Below the pieces are notes generated by a model. The model was not told the origin of the DNA. It saw nothing but the letters and a program-made list of their open reading frames with translations, and ran no database searches. Positions 23,423 through 31,854 of a stretch of DNA of 64,000 bases are shown here, one piece after another. Each line of letters begins with the position of its first letter. Positions within the stretch are counted from its first letter, which is position 1. Source of the DNA: CAYPGJ01 sp050174775. Its GTDB lineage: Bacteria > Planctomycetota > Phycisphaerae > Phycisphaerales > UBA1924. The DNA lies in NCBI GenBank assembly GCA_050174775.1, contig JBFXJP010000008.1, forward strand, positions 62,001 to 126,000, in the 5' to 3' direction. The translations under genes and the position numbers were made by a program.

Positions 23423-24481
23423 TCAGAGAACTGCGGGCTCGTCAATGGACCAGCGATCTAAGTCTGAATCTAACGTACTCTGTACGCCTATCGGAAGTGT
23501 CAGCATAGGATCCGTGTGTCCCAGGTCCGCTCCGAATAGCACCGGGATTTCAGGTCGCCCTAGCACATCGCAGAGTTGTCGCCTCAGGTCAACACACATC
23601 TGGCGGCTGTAACCGTAAGGTCGACCGACAATCATGCCGGTGATTTGCCTGAGAATACCCGCATCCCGCAGTGTCGCCAGATCACGCGCAACTGTTGTGG
23701 CGTCATGCGGCTCGCTGACATTCTTCTCGGCTGACTCCCAGAACAACAGCGCGCCGTCCATCGGCGGTATCTCATCGACGCTGCGTCGGACCATATCCGC
23801 GAGCACTTGAATGCAACCGCCGATCAAGCGACCGTGAGCTCGTCCCGGTTGTAGCCACTGCCAGCCCGCGTTGGGCACTAGCCGTCGGGGGCGCCTTGAA
23901 TCCGCCTGGGTAAACCAGTCCAGGAACTCGTCAGTCCAAGTGGGGGCTGGATTCAAAGGGCCGAGGGGGCGAGGGTCGAACGTGGCGCGGACGAAGTGCT
24001 CTGTGGTGTACGACAAGACGGTTGGATAATCCCCGAAAGTCGGTAGCACTGCTGGTCCGTAGAAGACGACCAGTCCAGTTCGTCTGTGGATCGCCAGCAA
24101 CAACGCGGTGATGTCGGAATACCCCATGAGAATCTTTGGAGTGCGATGCATCGCCGCGTAGTCCAAATATGGCAGGATCTCGTGGCAGACAAAGTTGCCA
24201 CCAATCATCGACACGATGATATCTGTACGTGGATCTGCAAACGAGGCATTGAGGTCGTCAGCTCGCACCTGAGCAGTGCCGGCCGTGTTGCCTGTGGTAG
24301 TCAGGGCGTGCCGACCCAAGCGCACTTGCAGCCCAAGGGATCGCAAAAAGCGGATTGCTCGCACCAAGCGGTGGCGGATCTCGGGACGACCGGCCATTCC
24401 AGATGCTGGGCTCACAAGGCGACAGGTCGATCCAGCCTGAAGCCTGTGGGGGTATGCCAATGGTTGTCGCCCGCTTGTCAT
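23423..24481 (-). CDS. S66-family peptidase (LD-carboxypeptidase / MccF-like)
   Basis: 352 residues from ATG 24481, overlapping the fusion gene stop as ATGA. The S66 serine sits in ILMGYSDITALLLAIH, followed by VFYGPAVLPTFGDYP. The catalytic Glu is in LLFWESAEK and the His in GADLGHTDPM. S66 peptidases include murein LD-carboxypeptidase and MccF, which cleaves toxic aminoacyl-nucleotides of the microcin C type. No signal peptide, so a cytoplasmic role is likely. Genomic context with two aaRS-like proteins favours the MccF-type interpretation, but sequence alone does not decide. Convergent to the AsnRS-like gene with a 27-base gap. Confidence 0.75.
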   Translation of the reverse strand: MTSGRQPLAYPHRLQAGSTCRLVSPASGMAGRPEIRHRLVRAIRFLRSLGLQVRLGRHALTTTGNTAGTAQVRADDLNASFADPRTDIIVSMIGGNFVCHEILPYLDYAAMHRTPKILMGYSDITALLLAIHRRTGLVVFYGPAVLPTFGDYPTVLSYTTEHFVRATFDPRPLGPLNPAPTWTDEFLDWFTQADSRRPRRLVPNAGWQWLQPGRAHGRLIGGCIQVLADMVRRSVDEIPPMDGALLFWESAEKNVSEPHDATTVARDLATLRDAGILRQITGMIVGRPYGYSRQMCVDLRRQLCDVLGRPEIPVLFGADLGHTDPMLTLPIGVQSTLDSDLDRWSIDEPAVL

Positions 24482-26883
24482 GAGATGCCCACTTCCAAGG
24501 TCTTTGTGGTTCGAATGTCCGTAGAGCCCGCTGCGACTTGGAGCATGCGAGATACGCTCACACCTGCAGCGCTGTGTGGAGGGAGACCAGCGCCATAAAG
24601 GGCAAGTACGTCGCTGTAGTCTCTAGACACAAAGTACCGATCGCGAACCAATTGGCCCGCGAGCCTGTCGTGGACGGCGTAGTAGTCAACGTTGCACTGG
24701 AAGACGTCTGCGATGCTGACCCCTTGCGCGAAGACGAAGGCGCGGTCCAAGCAGGGACCGCTTTGGGCGATCAAGGGTGATCGGCCGGCGGGCAAGGAGG
24801 TGAAAACGGAAAGACCCGTGATGGTAGGAGCTATTAGCTGCCTAATTGCTGCGTGGATCATGCCGGAAGTCTCGAAGTCGTCCGCAGGCGGTGGACGGTG
24901 AAGCATCTTGGATAGTTGGGTCAAGGCCGAAGGCACGGTAACGTCGAGTCCAAGCTGACTGCGAATGGCTTGGAGGGCATCGACGCGGAAGACGGATGCT
25001 CCGGCTTGCGGAAGACATTGGCGAAATACGTCGAGCAGCAGCGTGACCAAGTCGTTCATGGTCGTGAAGGCGGCGTACGCCTCAAGCATGATGAATTCAG
25101 GGAGGTGCCGGCGATCCTCCGCTTCATTCCGGAACATTGGGCCAAGCTCGTAGAGTCGCGGTATGCCCGCCGCTACGGCCCGTTTGAGAGGAAGCTCAGC
25201 GCTGGCTCGTAGGCATTGTTCTGAATCGTCCCAAACACGGCGCGTCAGGAACGGCCGACTCAGACCGCCGATATGGCTTGGGGTCAGCACAGGCGAGATA
25301 AGTTCTCGAAATCCATGCGACGCCAGGCCGTTGCGGAGAGCCGCCAACACGGTTGCCTGCAGTAGTAGCTTGGCATGTGGCAAGTTGAGGGTCTGAACCG
25401 CGAGGTCCAAGCGACAGGGAGTGTGGTGAAGGACGCGATCGACCATGAAAGTAGAACGACCAGAGCGAGACTGGGAGAATTGCCCAGTGCATGCGAGAAG
25501 ATCGAGCTTGCGGGGGGTATCGACGCAGCCACTTGCGACAAGGTCGTCGCGTGGGAGTGCCGCCGAGATCAAGTCGCCGTCAACTAGGAGATCGACAAAT
25601 ACATATGCTTTGCTACGGCGCACGTCTTGAACGCGGCCAGACACTGTGGTGCTGGAGCGAGGTATCGACACGGACTCCGTGGCACGCGGCCGTGAAACAG
25701 TATGACACTCCAGACGGATCCAAGGATCCTGGCGACCGAACAGTTCGTCTGCGAGAGCAACCAAGTCGGTCGCCTTGGCGCGGCCCGCTAAAGCGTACAT
25801 CGCAGCGCGAAGGAGACGCTGCCGCACTTCCGCGGGCCAATGCGGGTAATGAAGCGGGCTGGCAATGACTAACAAGCGCCAGCCAAAGAAGAACGAGAAA
25901 CACGTTGATCTGACCGGATAGGTCTTTGCAAGAGACGACAGACAGGCAGTGAGAGCAGCGGACCTGTGTGCGTCGGACGTGGCAGCAAGAACTGCGAGAT
26001 TCACGCCGAGACATCCCAGATCGTCTTCGGCCAGGCCGAATGATGTGTGCAAGCCACCGGTCGTACGGACAACCCCACGTTGAACATCACAAAAGACATT
26101 CCAAGGATGGAAGTCGCCATGGATCGCCACAACCGGACGTGCCAGCAGGGCGTCGTACCACCTACCACAATGAGAGAGGAGGTCGCGGCGGCTTAGAATG
26201 TCCCGCCACGGCGGATCATATGTGTCAATTGTGGAAAGCAAGCCGTAGGACCCGCCGATGAGTTCCCGGAGATACTGATGGGCCGAGTCAGGCCTTGGCT
26301 TGTGACGGTCCCGCAGATATTCTCCGAGGGTATTTCCGAGAGCGGTACCGTCGCGTGCAAGGTCTGCGGTCGGCGCGGAAACGAGGATATCTGCTAGGAG
26401 CCGTTCAGAGTGTCGCTCTTCAAGAAGATAGACAGTCGGGATCCCGACGGCCTCCGTGCTTTGCACTAGGCCGCGAGAGAAACGCCAGATGGGCGTAGCG
26501 GTCGGGTTGGCTGTAGCCAATCGCAGTATCGAGAGGAATGATTCATTCTCGCCGAGTCTGTGCTCGTCCGTGTCAATCGACTTGAGCACGAATGAGCGGT
26601 GCGTGCCGTCGTCGAAATAAACAGTAACAGGGGTCGATCGCTTTACACCTGGTGATTTCCCATAAGTGGATAGCGCGTTCGGTATGCCCCACTCGATGCG
26701 AACAACGTGGCGATTCATTCCGCCTAGGAATTCGCTGATTGTTGGGCCAAGCGATTCCATTTGCCGTCCACTCGAACCGTGTGCGGGCGCGCATTGCCAG
26801 CCCGCACCATTGTACGGGGCGTTTTCAGCGAGATGCATTGAGGAATCGATGGACGCCGGCAACTCGATCAGGGTTGTGGACAC
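24478..26883 (-). CDS. fusion of APH-like phosphotransferase, OB fold and LysRS-like class II domain
   Basis: 801 residues. Residues about 60-400 resemble the aminoglycoside phosphotransferase/choline kinase fold, with the catalytic HGDFHPWNVF loop and SFGLAEDDLG in place of the usual DFG/DWE metal motif. Residues about 430-510 form an OB fold (VSGRVQDVRRSKAYVFVDLL, in part). From about 530 the class IIb LysRS core follows: LRASAELPLKR, motif 2 in YELGPMFRNEAEDRRHLPEF, and a degenerate motif 3, AAGVSVSRMLQVAAGS, where the usual GIGIDR is SVSVSR-like. The last Arg is retained. Such a kinase-OB-LysRS fusion is unlike any standard enzyme. It may phosphorylate and aminoacylate, or sense, a nucleotide-like compound. 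The ATG start is provisional. Confidence 0.7.
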   Translation of the reverse strand: MSTTLIELPASIDSSMHLAENAPYNGAGWQCAPAHGSSGRQMESLGPTISEFLGGMNRHVVRIEWGIPNALSTYGKSPGVKRSTPVTVYFDDGTHRSFVLKSIDTDEHRLGENESFLSILRLATANPTATPIWRFSRGLVQSTEAVGIPTVYLLEERHSERLLADILVSAPTADLARDGTALGNTLGEYLRDRHKPRPDSAHQYLRELIGGSYGLLSTIDTYDPPWRDILSRRDLLSHCGRWYDALLARPVVAIHGDFHPWNVFCDVQRGVVRTTGGLHTSFGLAEDDLGCLGVNLAVLAATSDAHRSAALTACLSSLAKTYPVRSTCFSFFFGWRLLVIASPLHYPHWPAEVRQRLLRAAMYALAGRAKATDLVALADELFGRQDPWIRLECHTVSRPRATESVSIPRSSTTVSGRVQDVRRSKAYVFVDLLVDGDLISAALPRDDLVASGCVDTPRKLDLLACTGQFSQSRSGRSTFMVDRVLHHTPCRLDLAVQTLNLPHAKLLLQATVLAALRNGLASHGFRELISPVLTPSHIGGLSRPFLTRRVWDDSEQCLRASAELPLKRAVAAGIPRLYELGPMFRNEAEDRRHLPEFIMLEAYAAFTTMNDLVTLLLDVFRQCLPQAGASVFRVDALQAIRSQLGLDVTVPSALTQLSKMLHRPPPADDFETSGMIHAAIRQLIAPTITGLSVFTSLPAGRSPLIAQSGPCLDRAFVFAQGVSIADVFQCNVDYYAVHDRLAGQLVRDRYFVSRDYSDVLALYGAGLPPHSAAGVSVSRMLQVAAGSTDIRTTKTLEVGIS

Positions 26884-27497
26884 GACACCATTCGCAGAAC
26901 TCGGCCACGCCGGCTCTTTAGTTTCCCCGTCTCGCAGGCGTGGACCCCAAGACGGGGGCTCTCGCTCGCACCTGCCGGCGGGTTATGCAGGCCCCCTCCA
27001 GCATTGCGCAGAGGAGCGGGGGTATACGGCGGTACCTGCGGTAGTGCCGTATGAAACCTCTTTGGCCGGAACTTCCGGAGTCGGACTCGAACCCGGAATC
27101 TAGCGGATAGCACCGTTTAGATGCGTCCCAACATGCGTCCTGAACCAGCCCGGATATGGTACCAAGCCGTCTCCGACTGACCCTGGCGATCCGCTCTCAC
27201 AGCGGGGAAACACGGTTTCTGGTTACGTCGGCGGCACCCACCCATCCCACTCGTCGTCCTGTCGATCCGGTGGTTGCGGATCCGAATCCCGTCCGCATCG
27301 CTTTGATAGCCCCGGCAGGCCATCCTCCCCAAGTTCTTCCTCCAAAAGGCTGGTCCGTGACCGAGGCTGGCCCCCAATAACATCCCTAACGCCTCGACCC
27401 AGTGGGATACACTTGTCCAAGGTCAGGCATGGTGGCCGCGGCCTTTCGAATCGCGGGGGCAATGCGGTCTCCGCCGAATCTCACCGGATGGGACAAC
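26884..27497. other. non-coding interval between the LysRS-like fusion and the HNH/pAgo operon
   Basis: 614 bases between divergent operons. It contains the inverted arms ATCTA (27097-27101) and TAGAT (27117-27121), next to a TCGAACCC string that superficially resembles a tRNA T-loop. The flanking stem does not pair and I do not call a tRNA. Short minus-strand frames exist around 27117-27462 without homology. Otherwise empty; it should hold two divergent promoters. Confidence 0.4.
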
Positions 27498-28793
27498 GTG
27501 GCTATTTCCGCTCGCGACCTCAGACTCCTCTTTCAACAGTCAGGCAATCAGTGCGCCTTCCCGGGCTGTGTGCAGCGATTGACGTTCGACGCCACTAACC
27601 TCGATCGCGCCGGCAGTGTGAGCGAAGTCGCGCACATAGTGGGTCAATCGCCGGATGGACCGAGAGGCGATCATCCGATGCCGTCGGAAGAACGCGATCG
27701 ATTCGAGAATCTCATCCTGCTTTGTGATACCCATCACACACAGGTGGATCGTCAAACCGCTACCTACACGGTCGAGTCGCTCCGTCAGATGAAGTTCGAT
27801 CACGAATCGCTTATCGCCGAGGCAACTCGGCGCGCCGTACAGATCCGAGCTTATGCGCACACTTCAGTAGTGCCGCACGTGTCGGATCGGCTTTTTAGCA
27901 GCCTCTTACCGGTTGAGCGCCTGCCAAAGTACCTCTTCAGCATGGAGTGCTTTGAGAAAGAACCAGACATCAAGCAACGACTGTTGCCGCCACGTGCCGG
28001 TGAAGCGTCTTCATTCGTAGTGCGGGGGCAACGTCTCTACTGCTTTCACGACTTACGCCGTGATCCAGGACCATTCGCTGACTTGGCGCGAGGCCAGGCC
28101 ATTGAACGCGAAGAAGCTCTCGATGTCTGGACAGACAACGACCGCCGTCGCTGGTACGTTGACTTGCTGAACCGCACCTTGAATAAGATCACTGGCCGAC
28201 GAGGGCTGAATCTGGATCGTCGTCATCATCGCTATTTCTTCGACATGGTCGTGCCCGATCAGGAGCGAGTCGTTGAGTATCGCCCAATGAACGTGTCGCG
28301 ATCCGAAATGAGCGTGGTGTGGCGTCCGATCACGAAAAAGACTGGGCTTCCGAAAAAGTACTGGTATCACCGGGCGATCGCGTTGAGCTTTGTTCAGACA
28401 AGCAGCCGCACTTGGTGCCTCGCTCTACGACCAGAACTGCGCGTGACCAAGGACGGCAAGGAGCCGATTGAGCCGCGCACAATCGGAGGCAAGGTCACTA
28501 AGAAAAAATCCCGAATGTTCAATTTGGGCGTGCTGAACGAACTGAACTTCTGGCGTGACTATCTGTTCGAGGGGAGGCCCCGCTTGGTGATTCAGTTCGG
28601 CAAGAAGGGAGTACTAGCGGTTTCGGCCAACTTTCTCGCGTGTGACATTTCTTGGCCGGGGGTGCCTCCAGATCGCGCCAAGGAATTCAAGAACGCGATT
28701 GTTGAGGAACAACTCTTCGACATGCCGGCGTTGGAAGTGGTAACGGCAAGCGATGAGGACGACGGTGACGACTTTGAGTTCGAGGAGGAATGA
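27498..28793 (+). CDS. HNH nuclease-APAZ effector of a short prokaryotic Argonaute system
   Basis: 431 residues from GTG 27498, chosen because the product then begins like other HNH proteins (VAISARDLRLLFQQSG); earlier in-frame ATGs add an unlikely leader. An HNH nuclease domain spans about residues 10-110: CAFPGC, then EVAHIVGQSPDGPRGD, and FENLILLCDTHHTQVD, where AH-N-H are the metal ligands. The remaining 300 residues, beta-rich with RGQRLYCFHDLR and MFNLGVLNEL, fit an APAZ domain that pairs with short Argonautes. HNH-APAZ plus short pAgo (SPARHA type) uses guide-RNA recognition of invader DNA to unleash HNH cleavage. The Argonaute gene begins one base after its stop. Confidence 0.8.
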   Translation: MAISARDLRLLFQQSGNQCAFPGCVQRLTFDATNLDRAGSVSEVAHIVGQSPDGPRGDHPMPSEERDRFENLILLCDTHHTQVDRQTATYTVESLRQMKFDHESLIAEATRRAVQIRAYAHTSVVPHVSDRLFSSLLPVERLPKYLFSMECFEKEPDIKQRLLPPRAGEASSFVVRGQRLYCFHDLRRDPGPFADLARGQAIEREEALDVWTDNDRRRWYVDLLNRTLNKITGRRGLNLDRRHHRYFFDMVVPDQERVVEYRPMNVSRSEMSVVWRPITKKTGLPKKYWYHRAIALSFVQTSSRTWCLALRPELRVTKDGKEPIEPRTIGGKVTKKKSRMFNLGVLNELNFWRDYLFEGRPRLVIQFGKKGVLAVSANFLACDISWPGVPPDRAKEFKNAIVEEQLFDMPALEVVTASDEDDGDDFEFEEE

Positions 28794-28794
28794 C

Positions 28795-30237
28795 GTGCGT
28801 GGACAGAGTCGGGGTAGACCTAAGCCATTGCTCGACACGCCAACCCTGGTAAGTTCGTACATTCCCGAACCGTTGCTCGAGTTCGCAGATGGACGCCATC
28901 ATGTCGATCCCAAGACAGGCATCATCCGTTTCGGTCCAAAATCGCTGCGACCAGGCGATCGCCATCCTGCACGTGTCCGAACGGGCTTCATTGGAACTCC
29001 GGAGACGATCCAGAAGGCCGGCGCATGGATTGACCGCACGTCCAAGGGCGTGAAAGGCGCACCAGAGCGGCTTGAGTTTCCTGGCTTCCGACGAGACCGC
29101 GGTTTCTTTGCCGAGGTCGAACTCAGTGACGACTGGAATGCTCCGCTCTTCAACTCCGAACTTGCTGCCATCAAGGGACATCGCAAGCGAATCGATAGGT
29201 TTACTACCGCCGTCAGCTTGATTGACAGCAAGCTGGCGATCTTGTCGCGGAAGGACCGGCCTCCAGAGTACGTCATTCTGGCTCTTCCTGACGAACTTTT
29301 GGTCGAATGCCAGACGGTCGATCACACAACAGCGGAAGAAGGCAAAGTGCATCGTAACTTTCGCCGGGTGCTCAAGGCTATCGCGATGAAGTACCGCCTC
29401 CCGACTCAGATCCTCCTGGAAAAAACGACTGGAGACAACGAGCCAGCCGATTATCCATCGGACATCGCATGGGATTTTTTCACAGCGCTCTACTTCAAGG
29501 CCGGCGGTTTTCCATGGGGGCCCGTGGGTCTAACGCCCGGCTCCTGCTTCGTTGGTATCGGGTTCTTCCGACCCCTCGGGAGCGGCGACTCACGGGTGCA
29601 AAGCAGTTTGGTGCAAGCCTTTGACGAGCACGGCGATGGGCTGGTGCTTCGAGGACAAGACTTCCAATGGGATGCTATGACGGAGGGGTCGCGTTCCCCC
29701 CATTTGACGGAGGAACAAGCGGCATGGATGGTTGACCGAACACTCGACCGCTACAAGGAAGAGATGGGGCAAGCACCCACTAGGATGGTGATTCACAAGT
29801 CCAGTCGGTATTGGGAAGCTGAGGCAAAGGGCTTCCGATCCGCTCTCGAAACGCGCGGTCTTCAGTATGACCTCGTGGCACTGGCATCCACAGACACGGT
29901 GAGGTTGTTCCCCGTAAACCAGTATCCGCCCTTGCGCGGCACGCGATTCACGCTCAACGACCTCGACTACCTCTATACCACCGGCTTTCAAGCCGACCTT
30001 CAACAGTTCCACGCGAACCACGTACCGAGCGCACTGCAGTTGGCCGATCACATCGGCGGCGACACTTCACGGGCCCAGCTGCTCCAAGAGATTATGGTGC
30101 TCTCCAAGATGAACTGGAACTGCTCACTAATGGGCGGACTGTTGCCGATCACGTTGACGTTCGCACGCCGTGTTGGCGACATCCTGCGTGAATGCGGGGA
30201 GGTGGAACCGCTCGCCAACTTCAAGTACTACATCTAG
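28795..30237 (+). CDS. short prokaryotic Argonaute (MID-PIWI)
   Basis: 480 residues from GTG 28795; GAGGAGG lies 6 bases upstream, within the end of the HNH gene. The protein contains MID and PIWI only, with no N or PAZ domain: MID around residues 130-270 (KLAILSRKDRPPEYVILALP, in part), PIWI from 280 to the end with FVGIGFFRPLG, MVIHKSSRYWEAEA, YPPLRGT, LYTTGF and the terminal MNWNCSLMGGLLPITLTFA. The catalytic Asp positions are replaced (Gly in VGIGFF), as in all short pAgos, so the partner HNH protein must do the cutting. The C-terminus ends FKYYI, typical of the MID/PIWI guide pocket. Immunity arises when guide and target are matched. Confidence 0.85.
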   Translation: MRGQSRGRPKPLLDTPTLVSSYIPEPLLEFADGRHHVDPKTGIIRFGPKSLRPGDRHPARVRTGFIGTPETIQKAGAWIDRTSKGVKGAPERLEFPGFRRDRGFFAEVELSDDWNAPLFNSELAAIKGHRKRIDRFTTAVSLIDSKLAILSRKDRPPEYVILALPDELLVECQTVDHTTAEEGKVHRNFRRVLKAIAMKYRLPTQILLEKTTGDNEPADYPSDIAWDFFTALYFKAGGFPWGPVGLTPGSCFVGIGFFRPLGSGDSRVQSSLVQAFDEHGDGLVLRGQDFQWDAMTEGSRSPHLTEEQAAWMVDRTLDRYKEEMGQAPTRMVIHKSSRYWEAEAKGFRSALETRGLQYDLVALASTDTVRLFPVNQYPPLRGTRFTLNDLDYLYTTGFQADLQQFHANHVPSALQLADHIGGDTSRAQLLQEIMVLSKMNWNCSLMGGLLPITLTFARRVGDILRECGEVEPLANFKYYI

Positions 30238-30634
30238 ACACGTTCACGCGCGACGAGCCCGAGAGGTTTCAGTAGCAAACAGCTGGCCGCAACTCTCTCT
30301 CCTGTGCGACGTTTTGTTCGTCGACTCTATTCAGGTTGTCTTTCTTGATAGGTGTACGAATGATCGCCGCCCACCGCAATCACCGCCGCGCCGTCGTCGC
30401 GGCACGGATCAGGGCCAACACAGCGTCTCGATGAGCCGTCGAGAGCTGCGGCCAGGCGTCGAACACGAGTCGCAAGCGAGGATCGAGTGGATCCGTCGCG
30501 GCTTCGAGTGCGTCTATTTGTGCGTCACCCCCCTCTGGCGCGGTCGCGGATGCGGTTTTCCGGGAGGTTCGATACCCCCCGGCTCCATTTTTTTGTTGTT
30601 TGATCGCGCGGATCGGGTGTGCGCTCGAACGGCG
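30238..30634. other. non-coding island-core junction region
   Basis: 397 bases with no gene I can support. It holds CGACG/CGTCG around 30307-30324 and the tmRNA/tRNA-like 3' fragment at 30559-30587, described separately. To its left all genes are accessory; to its right all look chromosomal. It is therefore the probable island boundary. Confidence 0.5.
30559..30602 (+). other. hairpin resembling a tmRNA/tRNA 3' end, candidate attachment site
   Basis: CCGGGAGG-TTCGATA-CCCCCCGG (30560-30582) forms an 8-pair stem with one mismatch around a TTCGATA loop, followed by CTCCA (30583-30587) and a T-rich tract to about 30602. TTCGATA in a 7-base loop followed by CGGCTCCA is the shape of a T-arm plus acceptor 3' strand, as at the end of tmRNA. 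No matching GGGGCCG or GGAGCCG 5' strand or tag sequence is found upstream, so it is a fragment, not a gene. Integrases often duplicate such 3' ends. The same stem plus T-run would also work as a terminator. Confidence 0.4.
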
Positions 30635-31216
30635 TCATCCGTTGCGCGCCCGTCTGCGCGAGCAGGCGGCGCCGAGCGCGAGGAGCGCGAGCGTGCCCGG
30701 CGCGGGCGCAACGTTGACCGTGTAGAAGTCGGCGTCAGGGCCGCTGCCCCAGGTCCAGGTGTACTGACCCGGCGTCAGACCCACGCTGTCGATCGATTGA
30801 TTCTGGTGGAATGATTGGCCGACGAGCGCTTCGCCGGAGACGTATCCGGCGGGGACGAGCAGCAGCAGCTGGGTGGGCAGCAGCGAGAAGTTGATCCCGA
30901 AGAGATCGCCCGACCCGACGTTGCCGGTGGACGTGAAGTTGCCGGGGCCGATGTCCGTCGGCCCTGCGAATCCGCTGAAGATGCGGTACATGTCGGCCAT
31001 GGTGCTCATGTGGGGACCGGGCGTCACGGCCGCGTTCGCACGCACGGCGTTCACGGTGTCGAGCGTGTGTGAAAATGTCGCGCTCGTGATGTTGAGCGTG
31101 CCGCTGCCCTGCACCATCATGCCGTCGGCCTGATCGAAGATGTTCACGATGATCCCGGCGTGCGCCGACGAGAGCGCGGTCACAGCGCAGCCTGCCATGA
31201 AGAGCGTGCGTTTCAT
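30635..31216 (-). CDS. PEP-CTERM-type secreted protein
   Basis: 193 residues from ATG 31216, with AAAGGAGGAG about 9 bases upstream. A Sec signal peptide (MKRTLFMAGCAVTALSSAHA) is followed by a beta-rich domain with many Gly, Thr and Asn residues. The C-terminus has the sorting pattern of PEP-CTERM proteins: APAPGTLALLALGAACSRRR, a proline-rich motif, a membrane helix and an arginine cluster. Such proteins are exported and processed by an exosortase, and are plentiful in Phycisphaerae. The mature domain has no named family. Confidence 0.8.
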   Translation of the reverse strand: MKRTLFMAGCAVTALSSAHAGIIVNIFDQADGMMVQGSGTLNITSATFSHTLDTVNAVRANAAVTPGPHMSTMADMYRIFSGFAGPTDIGPGNFTSTGNVGSGDLFGINFSLLPTQLLLLVPAGYVSGEALVGQSFHQNQSIDSVGLTPGQYTWTWGSGPDADFYTVNVAPAPGTLALLALGAACSRRRARNG

Positions 31217-31854
31217 GGGTCGAACTCCTCCTTTGCCCGGCCGCGCACACGCCAGCAGAACGCCGCACGCACGGCGAGGCATCCCGTGCACAATCATGGA
31301 GCGAACGTACGAGGGATTGTGCGGATCCCTGCGTTCCGGATCGCACCGTAACGGTGATGGGTGTGACGATCAACGCTTTTTTTTGCAGAAACCGCGGGAG
31401 GAATCCGGGCGTCGGGTGCGAGCGACTCGTTGCGGATCGCGTGGACGATGTCGAGCCACACAGGCTCAGGACACGCTCTGATACACGCGCGGTCCGTGGC
31501 TGTGTCGAGAGCCGCGGCGCAGATGGATCGAATCCTGACGGAATGTGCGGACGAGCTCGTTCGGTCTCCGCGCGCGGCATTGCCATGAGACGCTCGTCGC
31601 GTTCACTGCGCTCCTCGTCAGGGCGGATTGGAGGCCATTTCGGGTCGGACCTCACCCGTCCGAGCTGTCGGCTCTGCGGATCGGCGGGGCTCGTTGCTTG
31701 CCAGCCACAACAATTCTTGGGGATGGGGGCGGACGAGCGAATGTTTGCGGCGTACGGTTATTGGACGGTCGCCCGGCGGAGCCGAGCGGGGTAGATTGAA
31801 AACGCGCGGCGACTTTGGAGACTCCCGCGCGACCTCGCCGATGGAAGACCCACT
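31217..31854. other. non-coding interval between PEP-CTERM and amidase genes
   Basis: 638 bases between divergent genes. The frames here are shadows without coding character. A run of eight T (about 31376-31383) is the only conspicuous sequence. Divergent promoters are presumably here. No RNA gene was recognised. Confidence 0.4.

Noticed and set aside
27041..27125. tRNA-like string GGACTCGAACCCGGA on the plus strand
   Set aside because: Read on the minus strand it gives a TTCGAGT loop, but only two of five T-stem pairs form, and no acceptor, D or anticodon arms are found.
27117..27462. small minus-strand reading frames upstream of the HNH gene
   Set aside because: No ribosome site or homology, and two frames overlap each other; composition does not favour one.
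30180..30587. complete tmRNA gene ending at 30587
   Set aside because: No GGGGCCG-like 5' strand and no tag reading frame ending in an ALAA-type sequence lie 300-420 bases upstream; only the 3' hairpin is present.
30170..30814. plus-strand gene across the island-core junction
   Set aside because: Translation is low-complexity and arginine-rich, overlaps the PEP-CTERM gene, and has no recognisable domain.
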